Shown: piece after piece, positions 1 through 11,591 of the stretch
How positions within the stretch are numbered: the stretch's first letter is position 1
Layout: each line of letters starts with the position of its first letter
From: Spirodela intermedia
Taxonomy: Eukaryota > Streptophyta > Magnoliopsida > Alismatales > Araceae
Length of the DNA: 64,000 bases
NCBI GenBank assembly: GCA_902729315.2
Contig: LR746265.1
Span: 7,869,392-7,933,391 of the forward strand
Direction: 5' to 3'
The notes under the pieces: model-generated
Databases searched by the model: none
What the model was told of the DNA's origin: nothing
Seen by the model: the letters and a program-made list of their open reading frames with translations, nothing else
Translations under genes and position numbers: made by a program

Positions 1-1590
1 TATTTTTTATTTTATTTCTTATGACTATTTTCACTCTTTCCTTTTGTACATTTGTCTTGATGCTTATTATCGAGTCAATACTCATGATGTATTTGAAGAC
101 CCTACAAGTATCTAAGTGAAAGGTGACTATAGACTTGGAGTACACTGCCACGATAATGTGTGAAACATGGGAGTTGGTTCCTCATTATAAGGATACCAAC
201 ATTGCCACTTGTAAGTGGGTGTTTATATACAAGTATTTCCTAGAGGACAATATTATTTGGCATGAAGAATGTCTAGTGACTTGAGGCTTCTCTAAAGCAT
301 ATGATGTTGATTACTAAGAAACATTTTCTTCAATTGTTCACCTCAACTCCATCTGTGTCTGTTCTCCTTGATTGTCAACGAAGAGTAGAGTATCACATAA
401 CTTGACATCTCAAACACCTTCCTTTATAGAGACTTTACCTAGCAAATTTTGATGGAACAACCTCTAGGGCATCCTAGTGAGGGGAGTCATCTTTGGTATG
501 CCTTTTCAAATGAGCTATTTATGGACTCAAATAGAGTTAGGTGAGATTTGTCAAGTTTAAGGCAAATCTTGACAATTCGTGAGTTCATGACATGCATAGT
601 GAATTCTACTATCTTCCACAAATAGAATATTATTAGGAGTATTATTTTGATAAATTATGTCAATGGCATCTTTCTAATAGGCAGTGAGTGACATGGTTTG
701 TATTACACAAACTAAGGCTCACTTACATAAACACTACTAGAGACATAAGCAAACCTCATTAGTTCTTGGGGATTGAGTTCACCTATTAGTGTGGACAAAT
801 GGTTTTATCTTAATGCAAATATGTGCTAGATTTGTTAGGAGACATTGATCTGTTGGGATGCAAACCTAAGTTATCACCTATTGACTTAAGACCTAATTTT
901 TAGAACAACTCTCTTCTCCTTGAAGATGTCAATCAGTATCAATGACTCATTAGAAAGTTAACTTACCTAACAATCACTCACCCTAACATTGTCTACACCA
1001 TAAGACTTCTCAACCAATTTATACATGAGTATGACAAACACACTAGTTAGGAGCATTGAGAGTGTTGGCATATGTCAAACATGCTCCAAGTGTTGGACAT
1101 CTGTAGGTTGAGGCTTACTCATATTCTAGTTATGTAGGCAACAAGGGTGATCATAAATCTACATCTAGATAATGTACATACCTTTGAGGGAACCTTGTCA
1201 CTTGGTGTAGCAAGAAAGAAAATGTGGTCTCTCACTTCAGTGTTGAAGCCAAATATAAGGCTGCGATAGATACGGTATGTGAAATGATATGGATACACTC
1301 ACTTATTTAAGAGTTGTTCTTTTTAGTTTGCACTCCTATGACTATATTGCGACAACTAGGTGACAATATTCGTCATTAGTAACCAACATTTCATGAGCAC
1401 AAAAAATACATTGAGGTGGACTATCATTACATCTGTGACAAAGTCCTCAAAGGACTCATCACAATACCACATATTTTATCATCAGAACAATTAGTAAATA
1501 TCCTCACAAAGAGTTTGAGTGGGATATCTAATGATACTCTCTATAGCAAGTTGGAAATGCTGGACATCTACTCTTCAACTTAAGAGGGAG
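1..1590 (+). mobile_element. Ty1/copia pol relic (reverse transcriptase and RNase H)
   Basis: Degenerate copia polyprotein on the plus strand, broken in all frames by stops and frameshifts. Pieces recognisable by translation include an FLGIEFTY-like block near 760-790, YLTITHPNIVYTI near 945-1000, and the RNase H end where CSKKENVVSHFSVEAKYKA (near 1205-1265) matches the family's SKKQ..VSRSSAEAEYRA block. KYIEVDYHYICDKV near 1405-1450 is the usual H(I/K)xIDxHFIREKV terminus. The reading runs into a purine-rich tract ending at 1590, as expected just before a 3' LTR. Gag, protease and integrase are not in the window. It cannot encode a working enzyme. Confidence 0.85.
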
Positions 1591-1707
1591 TGTGAGTGGA
1601 TCATATAGATTGTATGAAACTAATGGGCCTATCTCTCTCTCTCTCCTCCTATATATACATAGGGTAGAGGACTCTCTCTAAATATTCTCTCTTTACTCAC
1701 ACAATCA
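1591..1707 (+). repeat. Probable (partial) copia 3' LTR
   Basis: It begins TGTGAGTGG directly after the purine tract AAGAGGGAG at 1582-1590, the normal position of a 3' LTR. It contains a (TC)n run and a TATA-like stretch at 1650-1660. The 3' end is uncertain: I place it at the CA near 1707, where sequence shared with 23951-24066 begins. No 5' LTR or target-site duplication is visible. Confidence 0.5.
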
Positions 1708-1708
1708 A

Positions 1709-1840
1709 TATCTATGTTTAGAAGTAAAAAGGACAACCATAAATTGGGAATGGACAATGATAGAGAAGACGACAAGCTTATCATTTGAACACTCCCAAGA
1801 AAGAGAAACTGAGGGAAAACCTTGGGAGAAAGCCATGGTT
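1709..1840. repeat. Dispersed ~115-bp repeat, copy 1
   Basis: From about 1709 (ATATCTATGTTTAGAAG) to the AAACCTT near 1823-1829 the sequence closely matches 23951-24066 in the same orientation. Shared blocks include AAAGGACAACCA, ATGATAGAGAA and CACTCCCAAGAAAGAGAAAC. It lies just upstream of the transmembrane exon of the CRK pseudogene. It matches no feature of the CRK family and may be a piece of an unclassified mobile element. Confidence 0.7.
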
Positions 1841-1864
1841 TTGTGGTTATATGTGGGTGTTGCA

Positions 1865-3855
1865 GGGAAGAAAGCCAAACCACCAAAAATTCTTGTCATA
1901 CTCATTTCACTGGCTGCTGCTGTACTTCTCTTTCTCCCCATAGTCATCTATTACTGAGAAGAAACATGGGGGGAACTTTCCAGAGTGAGTGACTCAGTAT
2001 CATTCTACAGCAAAAAAAAAGTTAACCCACTTTGAGTGCTTTTCTAGAGCTGTTTGACCGAGTTTAATTTTAATTTCATGCCCATGTTGTAGATGACCTG
2101 GATGATAGAACTCTAGGCATACTGCATTTTGACTTTAGAATGCTAAGAACTGCAACAGGGAACTTCTGTGAGGAAAATAAGCTTGGGCAAGGCAGGTTTG
2201 GGCCGGTCTACAGGGTAATCTTTTTCCTAAATGAGAAATATTTCGTGATATTATTTTCTCATCTCTGACTTACATCAGAATGATGTAACTGGAGACTCAC
2301 TGCATTTTGACATCAGAACTCTAAGAACTGCAACGGGAAACTTCTGCGAGGAAAATAAGCTTGGGCAAGGCGGGTTTGGGAAAGTCTACTGGGTAATCCT
2401 TTTCATAAATGACAAATATTTCATGGTATTATTTTCTCACTTCCATTTCCGCCTTCATCAAGGCTTCCTGAAACTTGGAATATAATGATTTGTAGGGAGT
2501 TTTGATCGATGGACGGCAGATTGCTGTTAAAAGGTCGTCCAGAAGTTCAGGACAAGGATTGGCTGAGCTGAGAAATGAACTGCTTTTAGTGGCCAAACTG
2601 CATCATAGAAATCTCGCGAGGTTGTTGGGTTTCTGCTTAGAAGAGGAGAAGATGTTGGTCTATGAATATCTACCTAATCAAAGCCTTGATAAATTTTTAT
2701 TTGGTGAGCTAGTAGTGACCATTGTGCATTTCATGCAATTCTTGCTCGTCTTTTTGGACTAAATATCTAAGATTTTTCAGTTGCAGCATTCATCCTTAAA
2801 ATCATCCTTGCATTCGTATATAATCCCATTTTGTGATCCCGTTCTGTTCCCACCCCTACCACTCCAAAGGAAAATCTTCTGATCCATAGGGTGATGTCTG
2901 TAACCTTTTTTGTATTACCAACGCATAAATTTTTCCCTGAATCGGCAGATCCTGTGAAATGGTTGCGTCTTAATTGGTAAAAGAGGCAGAAACTGATTAA
3001 GGGAATTGCTCGAGGGCTTTCTTTCTCCACGGAGATTCTTGACTGTGGATTATCCATCGAGATCTGAAAGCGAGCAACATACTGTTAGACAAAAACATGA
3101 ACCCTAAGATTTCGAACTTCGGTCTTGCAAAGCTTTTCCCAAGGATGAAACTCACGGAAACACCGGCCAGATTGCGGGAACTTGGTGAGTGCACATCTTT
3201 TTCTATAACCTTGACCTCCAAGAGACTTTTGCCTTCCATTATTTAGCTTTTTTTCTCATGGACACTTGCTCCCGCATTGAAGTGGTTACATGGCACCGGA
3301 GTATGTATTTTTTGGCCAATTTTTCTGCAAAAGCCGATGTCTTTAGCTTCGGCGTACTGATTCTCGAGATAGTGACGGATCGACAAAACAGTGGCTTTCC
3401 AATATCTGAGGATGCGACTGACCTTCTGAGCTACGTAAGTTGTTAGTTAAGTTTTTCTCTATTGCAGAACCCCAAAAATTCGTTGTTTCAAATGATCCTT
3501 TGTTATTAATTGTAAATAGGTATGGAATCATTGGAATCAAGGAGCAGTGCTGCAGTTGGTTGACCAAAGTGTCGCAGCCCAAAGTCGAACGCATGAGGCG
3601 TTGAGATCCAACCACATCAACCTCCTCTGCGTCCAAAGTGATCCAATGACTAGACCAAAGATGTCAGATGTAGCTCTCATGATAAGCAGCTTCTCGGTGG
3701 TACTTCGTGCTCCTTCCAAACCTGCTTTTCTTATCACTAGAAGTGATTCTGGAATGTTTCCTAGAGATGGAAACTCTGAGTTCCATCACAATAATGACCA
3801 ACGTAAGGACGGAGCTGGATATGATGTCTCCATCTCTGAGATCGAGCCACGATAG
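1865..3855 (+). pseudogene. Cysteine-rich receptor-like kinase (CRK) pseudogene
   Basis: Exon relics run in CRK order. The transmembrane exon from 1865 (LVILISLAAAVLLFLPIVIYY, then a stop at 1955) follows acceptor GTTGCAG. The Gly-loop exon is at 2093-2214, with a second copy at about 2281-2393. An intact kinase exon at 2496-2703 carries IAVKR and [17 protein letters not shown]. The HRD exon at 2949-3185 has an in-frame stop after LNW, a frameshift, an intact IHRDLKASN, and NFG in place of DFG. The MAPEY exon at about 3285-3435 has a +1 shift. The last exon, 3520-3855, is open and ends in EIEPR. The extracellular signal peptide and DUF26 exon are absent; copia sequence sits where it would be expected. 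CRKs are plasma-membrane Ser/Thr kinases in stress and immune signalling. This copy cannot make an active kinase and is a paralogue of the gene at 17721. Confidence 0.93.
2093..2450 (+). repeat. 178-bp tandem duplication of a kinase exon inside the CRK pseudogene
   Basis: CTGCATTTTGAC occurs at 2122 and 2300. Both copies encode [17 protein letters not shown] followed by a splice donor and the same downstream intron sequence (AATATTTC.TG.TATTATTTTCTCA). The duplication therefore includes the exon and part of its 3' intron. The second copy has GFGKVYW where the first has RFGPVYR. Confidence 0.9.
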
Positions 3856-5443
3856 TGAGGGTTATTCGTTTATACATGGAATAAGCTAGAGTCACAATAT
3901 AGCACTTATCAAATAATGTTCCAAGAGTAAGAAGAAGTGTACTTGATGCTGGGTTCATGGACATATATGGATCCATTTACCAAAGTCGGGTCATCAAGAG
4001 GTCATAGTCAGCTGAGAAAAATTATTTCTCGATGTACAGTTTTTATCCTTGAACTGGCTATTGTGCTTTCTCTTCTTATCCTCAGCAACATCTGCCCCCC
4101 TCACCCTCTAGTGTCTTAGTACCTGAAGTGGAAGTGCATGGAATCGCCCACAAGAATTTGGGAGTACTGCTGAGTGCTGCTTGAAGCTGAATGATATGCT
4201 CAAAGTGGAGAGGACAACAGATACGAAGCATGGAAATAATCAAGTTGAGAGCTATGATGCCTTCAATGATTTATACTACTTCTTCCCCTATTAGTGAGAT
4301 TTCTCATTTTTGATTAATTTTTCGTAACTATTGTCCCTAGTGAACTCTTCTTTTGACCCTAATCTATCCTTTTCTTTGTATATATTTATATCACCATGCC
4401 AATTAAACATCAAAACATATGTCAACTTAATAAAATAAGCAACAATATAACTATTTTTGTGAGACGACTAGTGCTCCAGTTATAATCCATCATTGCAAAT
4501 TAATTTTTTAAACTGATCCATTGGTATTTTTACAATTATTTTATAATATTTGAAACATTAGTGGGCCTTTTTATTAAATTGGATTTAATCAAATATTGAG
4601 ACTAGTGATAGCAAGAATTAGAGGTAATTTCGTATTTTTATTCATTGAATTGTTTCCCATTTTGCTTAAGTTATGTACACCTAATGATGGCTGAAGCAGT
4701 TTGAAAGGGGTAGCTAAATAGACCTAATATAATATAAAATTAGGATAGTTATTTCAATAAATATTATCTAATAAACACCTTTAAATGAACAATGACGCCT
4801 AAAAGAGAGTTAAACCAAGAATGCAATATGATGGCATACAAAGTATGGATGTAGTAATGTAAAGGCTTTTCTATTTGGCAAATGGCCACTATCTTAGGAG
4901 GCCTCAAACTGAATTTTAATTGGTTCCTTTGAATATTCATTATGGAGTATTCTTAAGAAGAGATCTAATAATTGCTCTATTTCTTATAAATATTTAGGTA
5001 GATAATTTTCCAAAAGCATTGTTTTGATGTATCTATTGTGTTTCTATTTTTCCTTTCATAAACTTCTTCAATGAGTTTTCACACAAGAGAAATCATATGA
5101 AGTACTAATGGTGATTGGAGTTGCCACATCATCAGAGGATGCCACATCATCAAATGCCATGTCATTCATCACCATGTCACCATGTTGTTTGGTGAATCAA
5201 CGTCCCCTTTGATTATCTATAAATATCCCTATAATGATTATTGGAAACAAAGAGAAAGACATTAAGAGTTATTTGGTTAAGAGTAGCCATTTCACCTTGT
5301 TTAGGGTTTGGTCGCAAGGACTACAGTCACCTCCGATCAATGGGATTGTCAAGAGGACCCTATTGCCCCCGATCAGTGGGATGGTTGAGAGGACCACTAT
5401 GCTCCCAATCAGAGCTTGCAGCCCGATGTGCCTCTGTCGAATG
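3856..5443. other. Intergenic DNA, no gene seen
   Basis: AT-rich, with no supported coding region. From about 5115 to 5180 there is a short run of repeated CCACATCATCA/CCATGTCA-type words. At 5215-5230 there is a TATA-like TATAAATATCCC, followed by a moderately GC-rich 250 bp that could be part of an LTR, but no boundaries were found. Confidence 0.5.
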
Positions 5444-7514
5444 TCATCTAGGCATTGTCACCCTTCTCGTCACCTCTGTACACATGTCTATGAGTAATGT
5501 CAAGTAGTTGGTAATGTTTTTATTCAATAACGCTATTATGTTAGAATGTGTGTGGACACATAGTCGAATGAAGAAAATGTCATAGTCAATATAAAATATG
5601 TAAAGGGAGTCTTGGACTAATTTCAAAGTATTACTAGTACGAAAAATCTTGAATATAATAAAGTACTAAGTGATGACCTTAGTAATGAAGTGAACAATTA
5701 TAGTGTGAACTTAGATATGATCTTAGATAAGATAAATCAAACTCACTCAAATGTAGTCACCAACAAAGACAATGTAATAGTGATGACCTGAGATAGATGG
5801 AGTACGTGAGAGACCCCAAACATTGCAATGAATGATGTCAAAGGATGTTGTGGATGAAATCTCATCTCAACTCAAGTATAAACGATGATAGTGTTTGTCT
5901 AATTAACACAACTCACACACAAACTTATTAAGAAAAAGTCAAGACAATATTTTTTAATTTTTTTCAAAACAAAGATGTCATAAATAGTCATGCCATAAAA
6001 GAGATGAAGTGATTGTAGAGAAAATAAAAAGAGTCCAAAGTTTAGAAGAAAGAAATTTTTTGGAAAGGTATAATAAAAAGAAAAAAATAGAATGAAGCAA
6101 AGGATGGCTTGAGTAAGGACATGAAAAATAAGTTAGCAAGAAATCCAAGAACATAGAGAACCTAAGTGAGATGAATACTCAAAATAACAACAAAATTGTC
6201 ATGTCTATTGATTGAACAAGTCTGACTATCAGCAATGGTAACTAGTAGATGATGAAGGTAAGCTGATATGATGATAAAATAGTGGGTGTGTTAATTATGT
6301 GGGTAGAGGCCCCTGAGTCAATAATCTATGGTGAAATTGAAGATGTAAAGAAAGCATATTTACTTGACATGGAAAGATTTAGAAGCAAGGCTAGATTGGT
6401 TAAGGAATGAGTTATGGTACCACTAGAGTCACATAGTGCTTTATATTCAACATAGGTCAATGTTACTTGAAAAGTTAGATATGGGACACTAGATGATGTC
6501 GAAGAAGCTACTAAAGGAGACAAAAGAGCTAGTTGGATAGAGTTGGGCTTCTTGAATTATTTACAATATTTGTTGAATAGGTGGCCACTATCTAGTCTCA
6601 AAGCAAGAAGGTTAGGTGGCATTTAAGGAATAGAGATAGCCATCACCAAAGGAGTAGTGTCTATACTCACATGAAGTGCAATAGAGAAAATGTGAGAGAT
6701 ATCAAGTACCTAGTCTCTAGAGAGAATCGTCTCACAAATCTGAAAGGTAATTGATGGGTAAAGTCTACTTAAAATCCAATAAGAAAGTTCTCATATTAGT
6801 ACTCGAATGTTTAGAGATTAGTGGTTGGAGACTAATAGATGAAAAGCTCTTGTATAAGGGCCTAGAGATGACCAAATTAAGTTAAAAGTGAGGAATTGCC
6901 TTACTTGCAAGTAAGAAATGACTCAAAAATCTCGACCATGAGATTGATAGTTGCCTAATTGGCATACATGTTCTTTAATGTCATCTAAATTTGTTATGCA
7001 AGGTGAATCTAGGTGAGAGGCTCAACAAAACTTGACTCAATGTTATAAAGTATCTTTCTAAGGACGGCTAAATCGAGTTAAGACCATGAAACAAAGGATG
7101 GATCAGTGAGACGTGATGGATCAATCGACAAGTGGTGGAGAAGACTATGTGATGTCAAGAAGTGTTTGAATTTGCAGGCTCACAGTGCATAATAATGTGT
7201 ATTGAAGACATATGTCGATCAAGTGAGTTGTGACATGATGGAGTGCCATGGAGTAACCAATATGACCAAAGAAAGAGAAATGGCCGAGTGAAGAACTAGT
7301 AGAGGAGGTGCTAGAGACATCAAGGATTTGCCCACTAGATCTATAGATTAGGATCAGTGGGAGATGAAAGGACATTGAGAGGGGATGTGCAAGGTGCGAA
7401 CACAGCATGCAAGGTGCCAAAAGGTGGCATGGGTGATGTTGAGAGGCTGCACATGTGATGCTTGTAGTCAGTGCATGGAGCTCCAATCAAAGATGATGTG
7501 GCATGCCGAGTTGG

Positions 7515-8392
7515 TGTTAAAGCTACATTTTTGTGTTTTAGTTAGTTCTATTATTTTATTTTATTTCATTAACTTTTAGAATAAATATAAAAATTTAATG
7601 TTAACTTTTTAAGTCTTAAGTTAAAAGATTTAGCATAATTTTTGATCATATAGAAAAAAATAAAATATAAAAAATATCGTCTGCCACTCGTCAGTCGACA
7701 CTCAACAACTAACCTAGAGAATGTTGTGGTCGATTGGACAGACCCAAACTAGGGGGACCCATGAGCTGGGCTCAAGTGGCGAAGAGGACTTGCTCCACAC
7801 ACATTAGCATCACTCCCCGGCACGTCCTAGTGGCCAATTGGTCGTGGAGCAAGGAGCATCATACACATGTGTGCACATGAGGGTGGACCACCTTTTTACC
7901 CTCTCCAAAGATGGCCTTGGGCATTATTTTATTTTGGGAGAACGGATCTCTACTAAGAGAATGTGGCTTTGATTTATATTCAGATCAATTGCTGAAATAT
8001 TTTTGATGTGGGACTAAACATTCTCGTCTATTTTAAAGTAGCCATCTAGAGTGTGGTGTGATCTATTTGTGTTCAGCGAGCCACATCATCAGACGAGCTA
8101 GATACTATGGCTGGTGAATTGTCATAACCCTAAAAGCATTAAGCAATCCATCAACAATTCACAAATCTGACACTACTCAACATACACAAGACCTTAAATG
8201 ATGATCCGATAGCTAAAGAGGTGCCATGGTACTAGGGACTTAAGTTCTCGATCGATAGTAGTTCATGGTGGGTTGATCTTAGGTCACTATATGTGTCATG
8301 TGAACAAGCACATCTATATTAATATTTTATTGAGTCTTAGTTAAAATATTATTAGATAATGTACATTTAAACACAACAACAAGTGCACATCA
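7515..8392 (+). repeat. LTR2 copy, internally deleted, inserted in the minus-strand copia
   Basis: It starts TGTTAAAGCTAC and ends AAGTGCACATCA, matching the ends of the LTR2 copies at 43507-47038 and 56139-59877. Relative to those, about 1.2 kb is missing after position ~8320, where sequence equivalent to 58515 jumps to sequence equivalent to 59810. It carries the shared core with GATGTGGGACTAAAC at 8005-8019 and one GGACTTAAGTTC variant of the palindrome seen in other copies. Flanking 5-mers GTTGG and ATGGG are not a convincing target-site duplication. Confidence 0.8.
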
Positions 8393-8581
8393 ATGGGTGT
8401 ACAGGATGGCACTGGACAAGTATGTAGGTGCACATACTAAGAAGTATGGCAAGCGTGCAGGGCTATGCAAACCAAGGACTGAGTAGGTATGCAAGGCGAC
8501 ATTGTAGGTGATTGCATCAGGAGAAGAGAGTTGATGCCAAGATAGGAGAAGAGGTGGAGTGGTGGTGGAGGAGAAATCTTA

Positions 8582-8595
8582 GGACTCTGATATCA
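8582..8595 (-). other. Copia primer-binding site (initiator tRNA-Met type)
   Basis: On the minus strand this reads TGATATCAGAGTCC, one base after the LTR end TCAACA. The usual copia site is TGGTATCAGAGCC, complementary to the 3' region of initiator tRNA-Met. The differences are transitions. Confidence 0.8.
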
Positions 8596-8759
8596 TGTTG
8601 ACAAGAGGAAGAGAAAACCTTATAATTGATATATTAAAGAAGAGGAGTACATGAGGTTATATAGAAGAGAGGGAGAAGTGGTGATAGTGAAGGGAGAATA
8701 AAGACATGAAAGAATAAGCCTACAATAGGCTTGGTGGGCCCAATGGGCCTATTCTAATA
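8596..8759 (-). repeat. Copia 5' LTR, minus strand
   Basis: Its reverse complement matches the 3' LTR at 13621-13803: both have CTTCTATATAACCTCATG, TTCAATATATCAATT-like and TTTTCTCTTCCTCTTGTCAACA-like blocks. The two copia relics on opposite strands therefore belong to one family. The length is about 164 bp and TATATAACC is the probable TATA box. Confidence 0.85.
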
Positions 8760-11107
8760 ATTATCTTTATTAATGACAACACTCGAGGAAGTTGGGTCTA
8801 TTTTCTCTAAGATCATACCAAAGTTCACACTATAGTTCTTCACTTAATTATCGAGTTCATCATTCAATACTCTATTACATTCAAAATTCTTTACACTAAC
8901 AATATTTTGAAGTTGGTCTAAAACTCATTTTCTATATTTTATGTTGATTGTGGTATTCTTAATTAGACCACGTGTCCAAACATATCTTAACAAAATAATA
9001 TTGTCAAACAAAAATATCACTAACTACTTGACATTACTTGCACACTACTCACTGAGATGATTGTTCCTCATTATCTGTGATATGACATTCTCTTAATAGT
9101 CACATATCTCTAGAATTGATTTCCTTCTGTTCCACTTGGTGGGCCCATTCTACTTTATCGTGATTCATCTAATTTTTTTCTTTTTTTCTTTTTTCTTACC
9201 CCCTCATATCTTTAGATGTACTATTTTCATCTAAGACTATTCTTGTATTTTTAAATTGACCCTCATATTCTCAAATAGGTCTTTATTGGCTACTCATAGA
9301 CACAAAAGGGTTATCAAGTCTATTTTTTTAATACTCGTCGCTATGTTACATCAGTTGATATTACTTTTTCTAAGGAGTCTCTCTTCTTTTCTCTAACAAT
9401 GACTCCTCCATAATCCGTTGCATCTTCACCATCAATTAACGTTAATTTTTTCTTCTTATGATGATCATTGTAGATCCCTTTCTTACTCTTCATACCTATC
9501 TAGTTTCTCCTTTGTCAGCTCCTCCTCTAACACATTTAGCTTCATCACCATCCCACTCCTTTGCTCTAGGATCAGATTCATCTTCATCACTTGTCGACGA
9601 GCCTCCTTCATTTGTCTCTTCTAACACTTAGGTGGATGACCTTCATCTTTCTATTGCTCTCTACAAAGGTATGCATACATACACCAAACACCTCATTTCT
9701 CATTTTATTTCTTTTGACCACTTTTTTCTTTCCTTTCATACCTTGCTCTTTTTGTGGCTTTTGGGTCGATTCCACAGTCGTACATTGAGGCTGCATTAGT
9801 ACCTAAATGGAAGGTGGTCATAGATTTAGAGGTAGATGTGATGGCGAGCAAGACCCGTCTCCATCAGCTCAAGAGACGCTGACAATCTAAGTTCAGACCG
9901 ATCGACGTGCAAAGACAAAGGAGCCTGGCTTTCACTACACAACTTAGCCCTTTGGGATGATGACATTCCACCTTTGCGACGACAACAAGCTTGAGCTCAC
10001 CCTTATCTTTCTTGATATTTTCATGTTGACTTGTTGGGCCTCGCATTTGTGTGTTAGTGGGCCCAATTCTATGTATGTGTTGTTGTTTGTGTCTCTCTTT
10101 CTTTAGGATTTTATTGGGTCTTTCTTTTGAGGCCCAATTAAAACCCTGAGGGGGGGGACCTATGCTTCTTTCCTTTTGGGCTTCTTTTGGGGCTTAATTG
10201 GGTCTTCATTTGAGGCCCACTTAAGCACTGTAGAGGGCTCTTCTCTTTCTCCTTTTAGGGGAGCTTGTTGGATCTCTCTTTTAGAGGCCCAATAAGCCCC
10301 TTTTGTAGCCTTTTGTGGCTTATGGGCTTGAGGACCTCAAGTGGGCTCACTTCCCCTTAGCCCACTTGTGGGCCCCAATATAACGGGAGGTAGGACCCCC
10401 CCCTCAAGAGAGCACTGTATTTTTGAGAGAAATTATCGTTGTGAGTTATCTTCCTCTTGACCTAGAATAGGGAGGGAAGGAGGGAGAGGAAGGCTGTCGA
10501 TACCCCCTTCGAGGACTTTGTTCCTCGTGACGCTACTGCCCAAGAAGCCCTGCCGCCGCCTGAGACCACGGCCACTGCCGGCCATCTCATTGCCGCCCGG
10601 GAGTTCGCCGCCGTCACCGGACAAAATAGTTGCAGTTGCTGCTATAACCATCGCCGCCTCTGTTGGAACCCCGTCACGCCGTCATGACGAAAGGGGCTTG
10701 CTTTGCCTCCTTACGAGCCGTTGCCGAGCACTCCGCCGGAGTCTCTTGACTCCTGGTTCGACTGCCACCTCTTCCTCCAGAACTCCACCATAAACTCGCC
10801 GGAGCCACCATCCGTCGCTCCACCCAGTTGCTGGCCGTCCGCCGACGAATGCCTGCCTGCCACCGACGTTGGGAGAGACCCCACTGCCATGCCGACAAGC
10901 CAAATCTAGTCCAAACTCCTCACAGGCCCCGTCAGAGTTTCTCGACGATCCGCTGCCATCGCACCGTTTCCAGCGCCGCCTAGACTAGGAAGGCTCAACC
11001 CTCCCTGGTATCGTCGGCCAGATCGTCTCCTTCCTCTACTCCACTTCCTGGATCCGCTAGAGAAGGCCGATCCTTTCGGCGACAGTTGGGTTTCCGCCCA
11101 ACTGCCA

Positions 11108-11226
11108 ATGCTCGGCATTCCCATCGAACCGCCGCTGATGCTCGGCATTCCCACCGAAACGCCGCTGACACTCGGCATTTCCGCGAGGCGCCGCTGACGC
11201 TTGGCATTCCCGCCGAAGTGCCATCG
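11108..11226 (+). repeat. 30-bp tandem repeat, about 4 units
   Basis: Units start at 11108, 11138, 11168 and 11197 with the core CTCGGCATTCCC followed by GCCGCTGA. It lies inside the GC-rich nested block, upstream of the 38-bp array. Confidence 0.9.
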
Positions 11227-11325
11227 TCGCGTGCACCCCGCGCGCTGGCTCCTGCAGCCCGCGCACCCACCCGGCACCACTGCCCGCGTGCCCTAAGGCC
11301 GCCGCACGGCTTGCCGCACGCACCC

Positions 11326-11591
11326 GCTAGCGTGCCCTTCGGCCCACCAGCGGGCCCACGCCTGCTAGCGTGCTCTTCAGCCCACCAGCAGGCCCACGCC
11401 CGCTAGCGTGCTCTTCAGCCCACCAGCGGGCCCACGCCCACTAGCGTACTCTTCAGCCCACCAGTGGGCCCACACCTGCTAGCATGCACTTCGGCCCACC
11501 AGTGGGCCCACGCTCGCTAGTGTGCCCTTCGGTCCACCATCAAGCCCACGCCCGCTAGCGTGCCCTTTGACCCATCAGTGGGCCCATGCCC
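11326..11591 (+). repeat. 38-bp minisatellite, 7 units
   Basis: GCTAGCGTGC-type unit starts fall at 11326, 11364, 11402, 11440, 11478, 11516 and 11554: exactly 38 bp each time. Each unit contains a dyad such as GCCCACCAGTGGGC (6-bp stem) and a GGGCCC. There are no unique spacers, so it is not an interspersed array. Confidence 0.93.

Larger units (their letters stand above)
5444..8759 (-). mobile_element. Ty1/copia relic (leader, gag, protease, integrase), minus strand
   Basis: Read on the minus strand from the 5' LTR (8596-8759) and primer-binding site (8582-8595), the element holds a leader, gag-like low-complexity Ser/Thr-rich sequence (6326-6523), a protease-like IIDSGASTHI at about 6300-6330, a GAG-pre-integrase/integrase stretch at about 5760-5900 (CELC.LDKHYHRL, then SFDIIHCNVWGLSRTPSISGHHYYIVFV), and an RTSNTLKL..CVHTHSN block at about 5490-5650. 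All parts carry stops and frameshifts. RT/RNase H is missing at the 5444 end. An LTR2 copy (7515-8392) is inserted in the leader. Confidence 0.85.

Noticed and set aside
10518-11406. Several GC-rich open frames (Pro/Ala/Arg-rich) on both strands
   Set aside because: Overlapping frames with no domain, caused by low stop frequency in GC-rich repeat DNA of the nested block.
11326-11591. Regularly repeated 38-bp array considered as an interspersed (CRISPR-like) array
   Set aside because: Units are directly joined with no spacers, and this is a plant genome.
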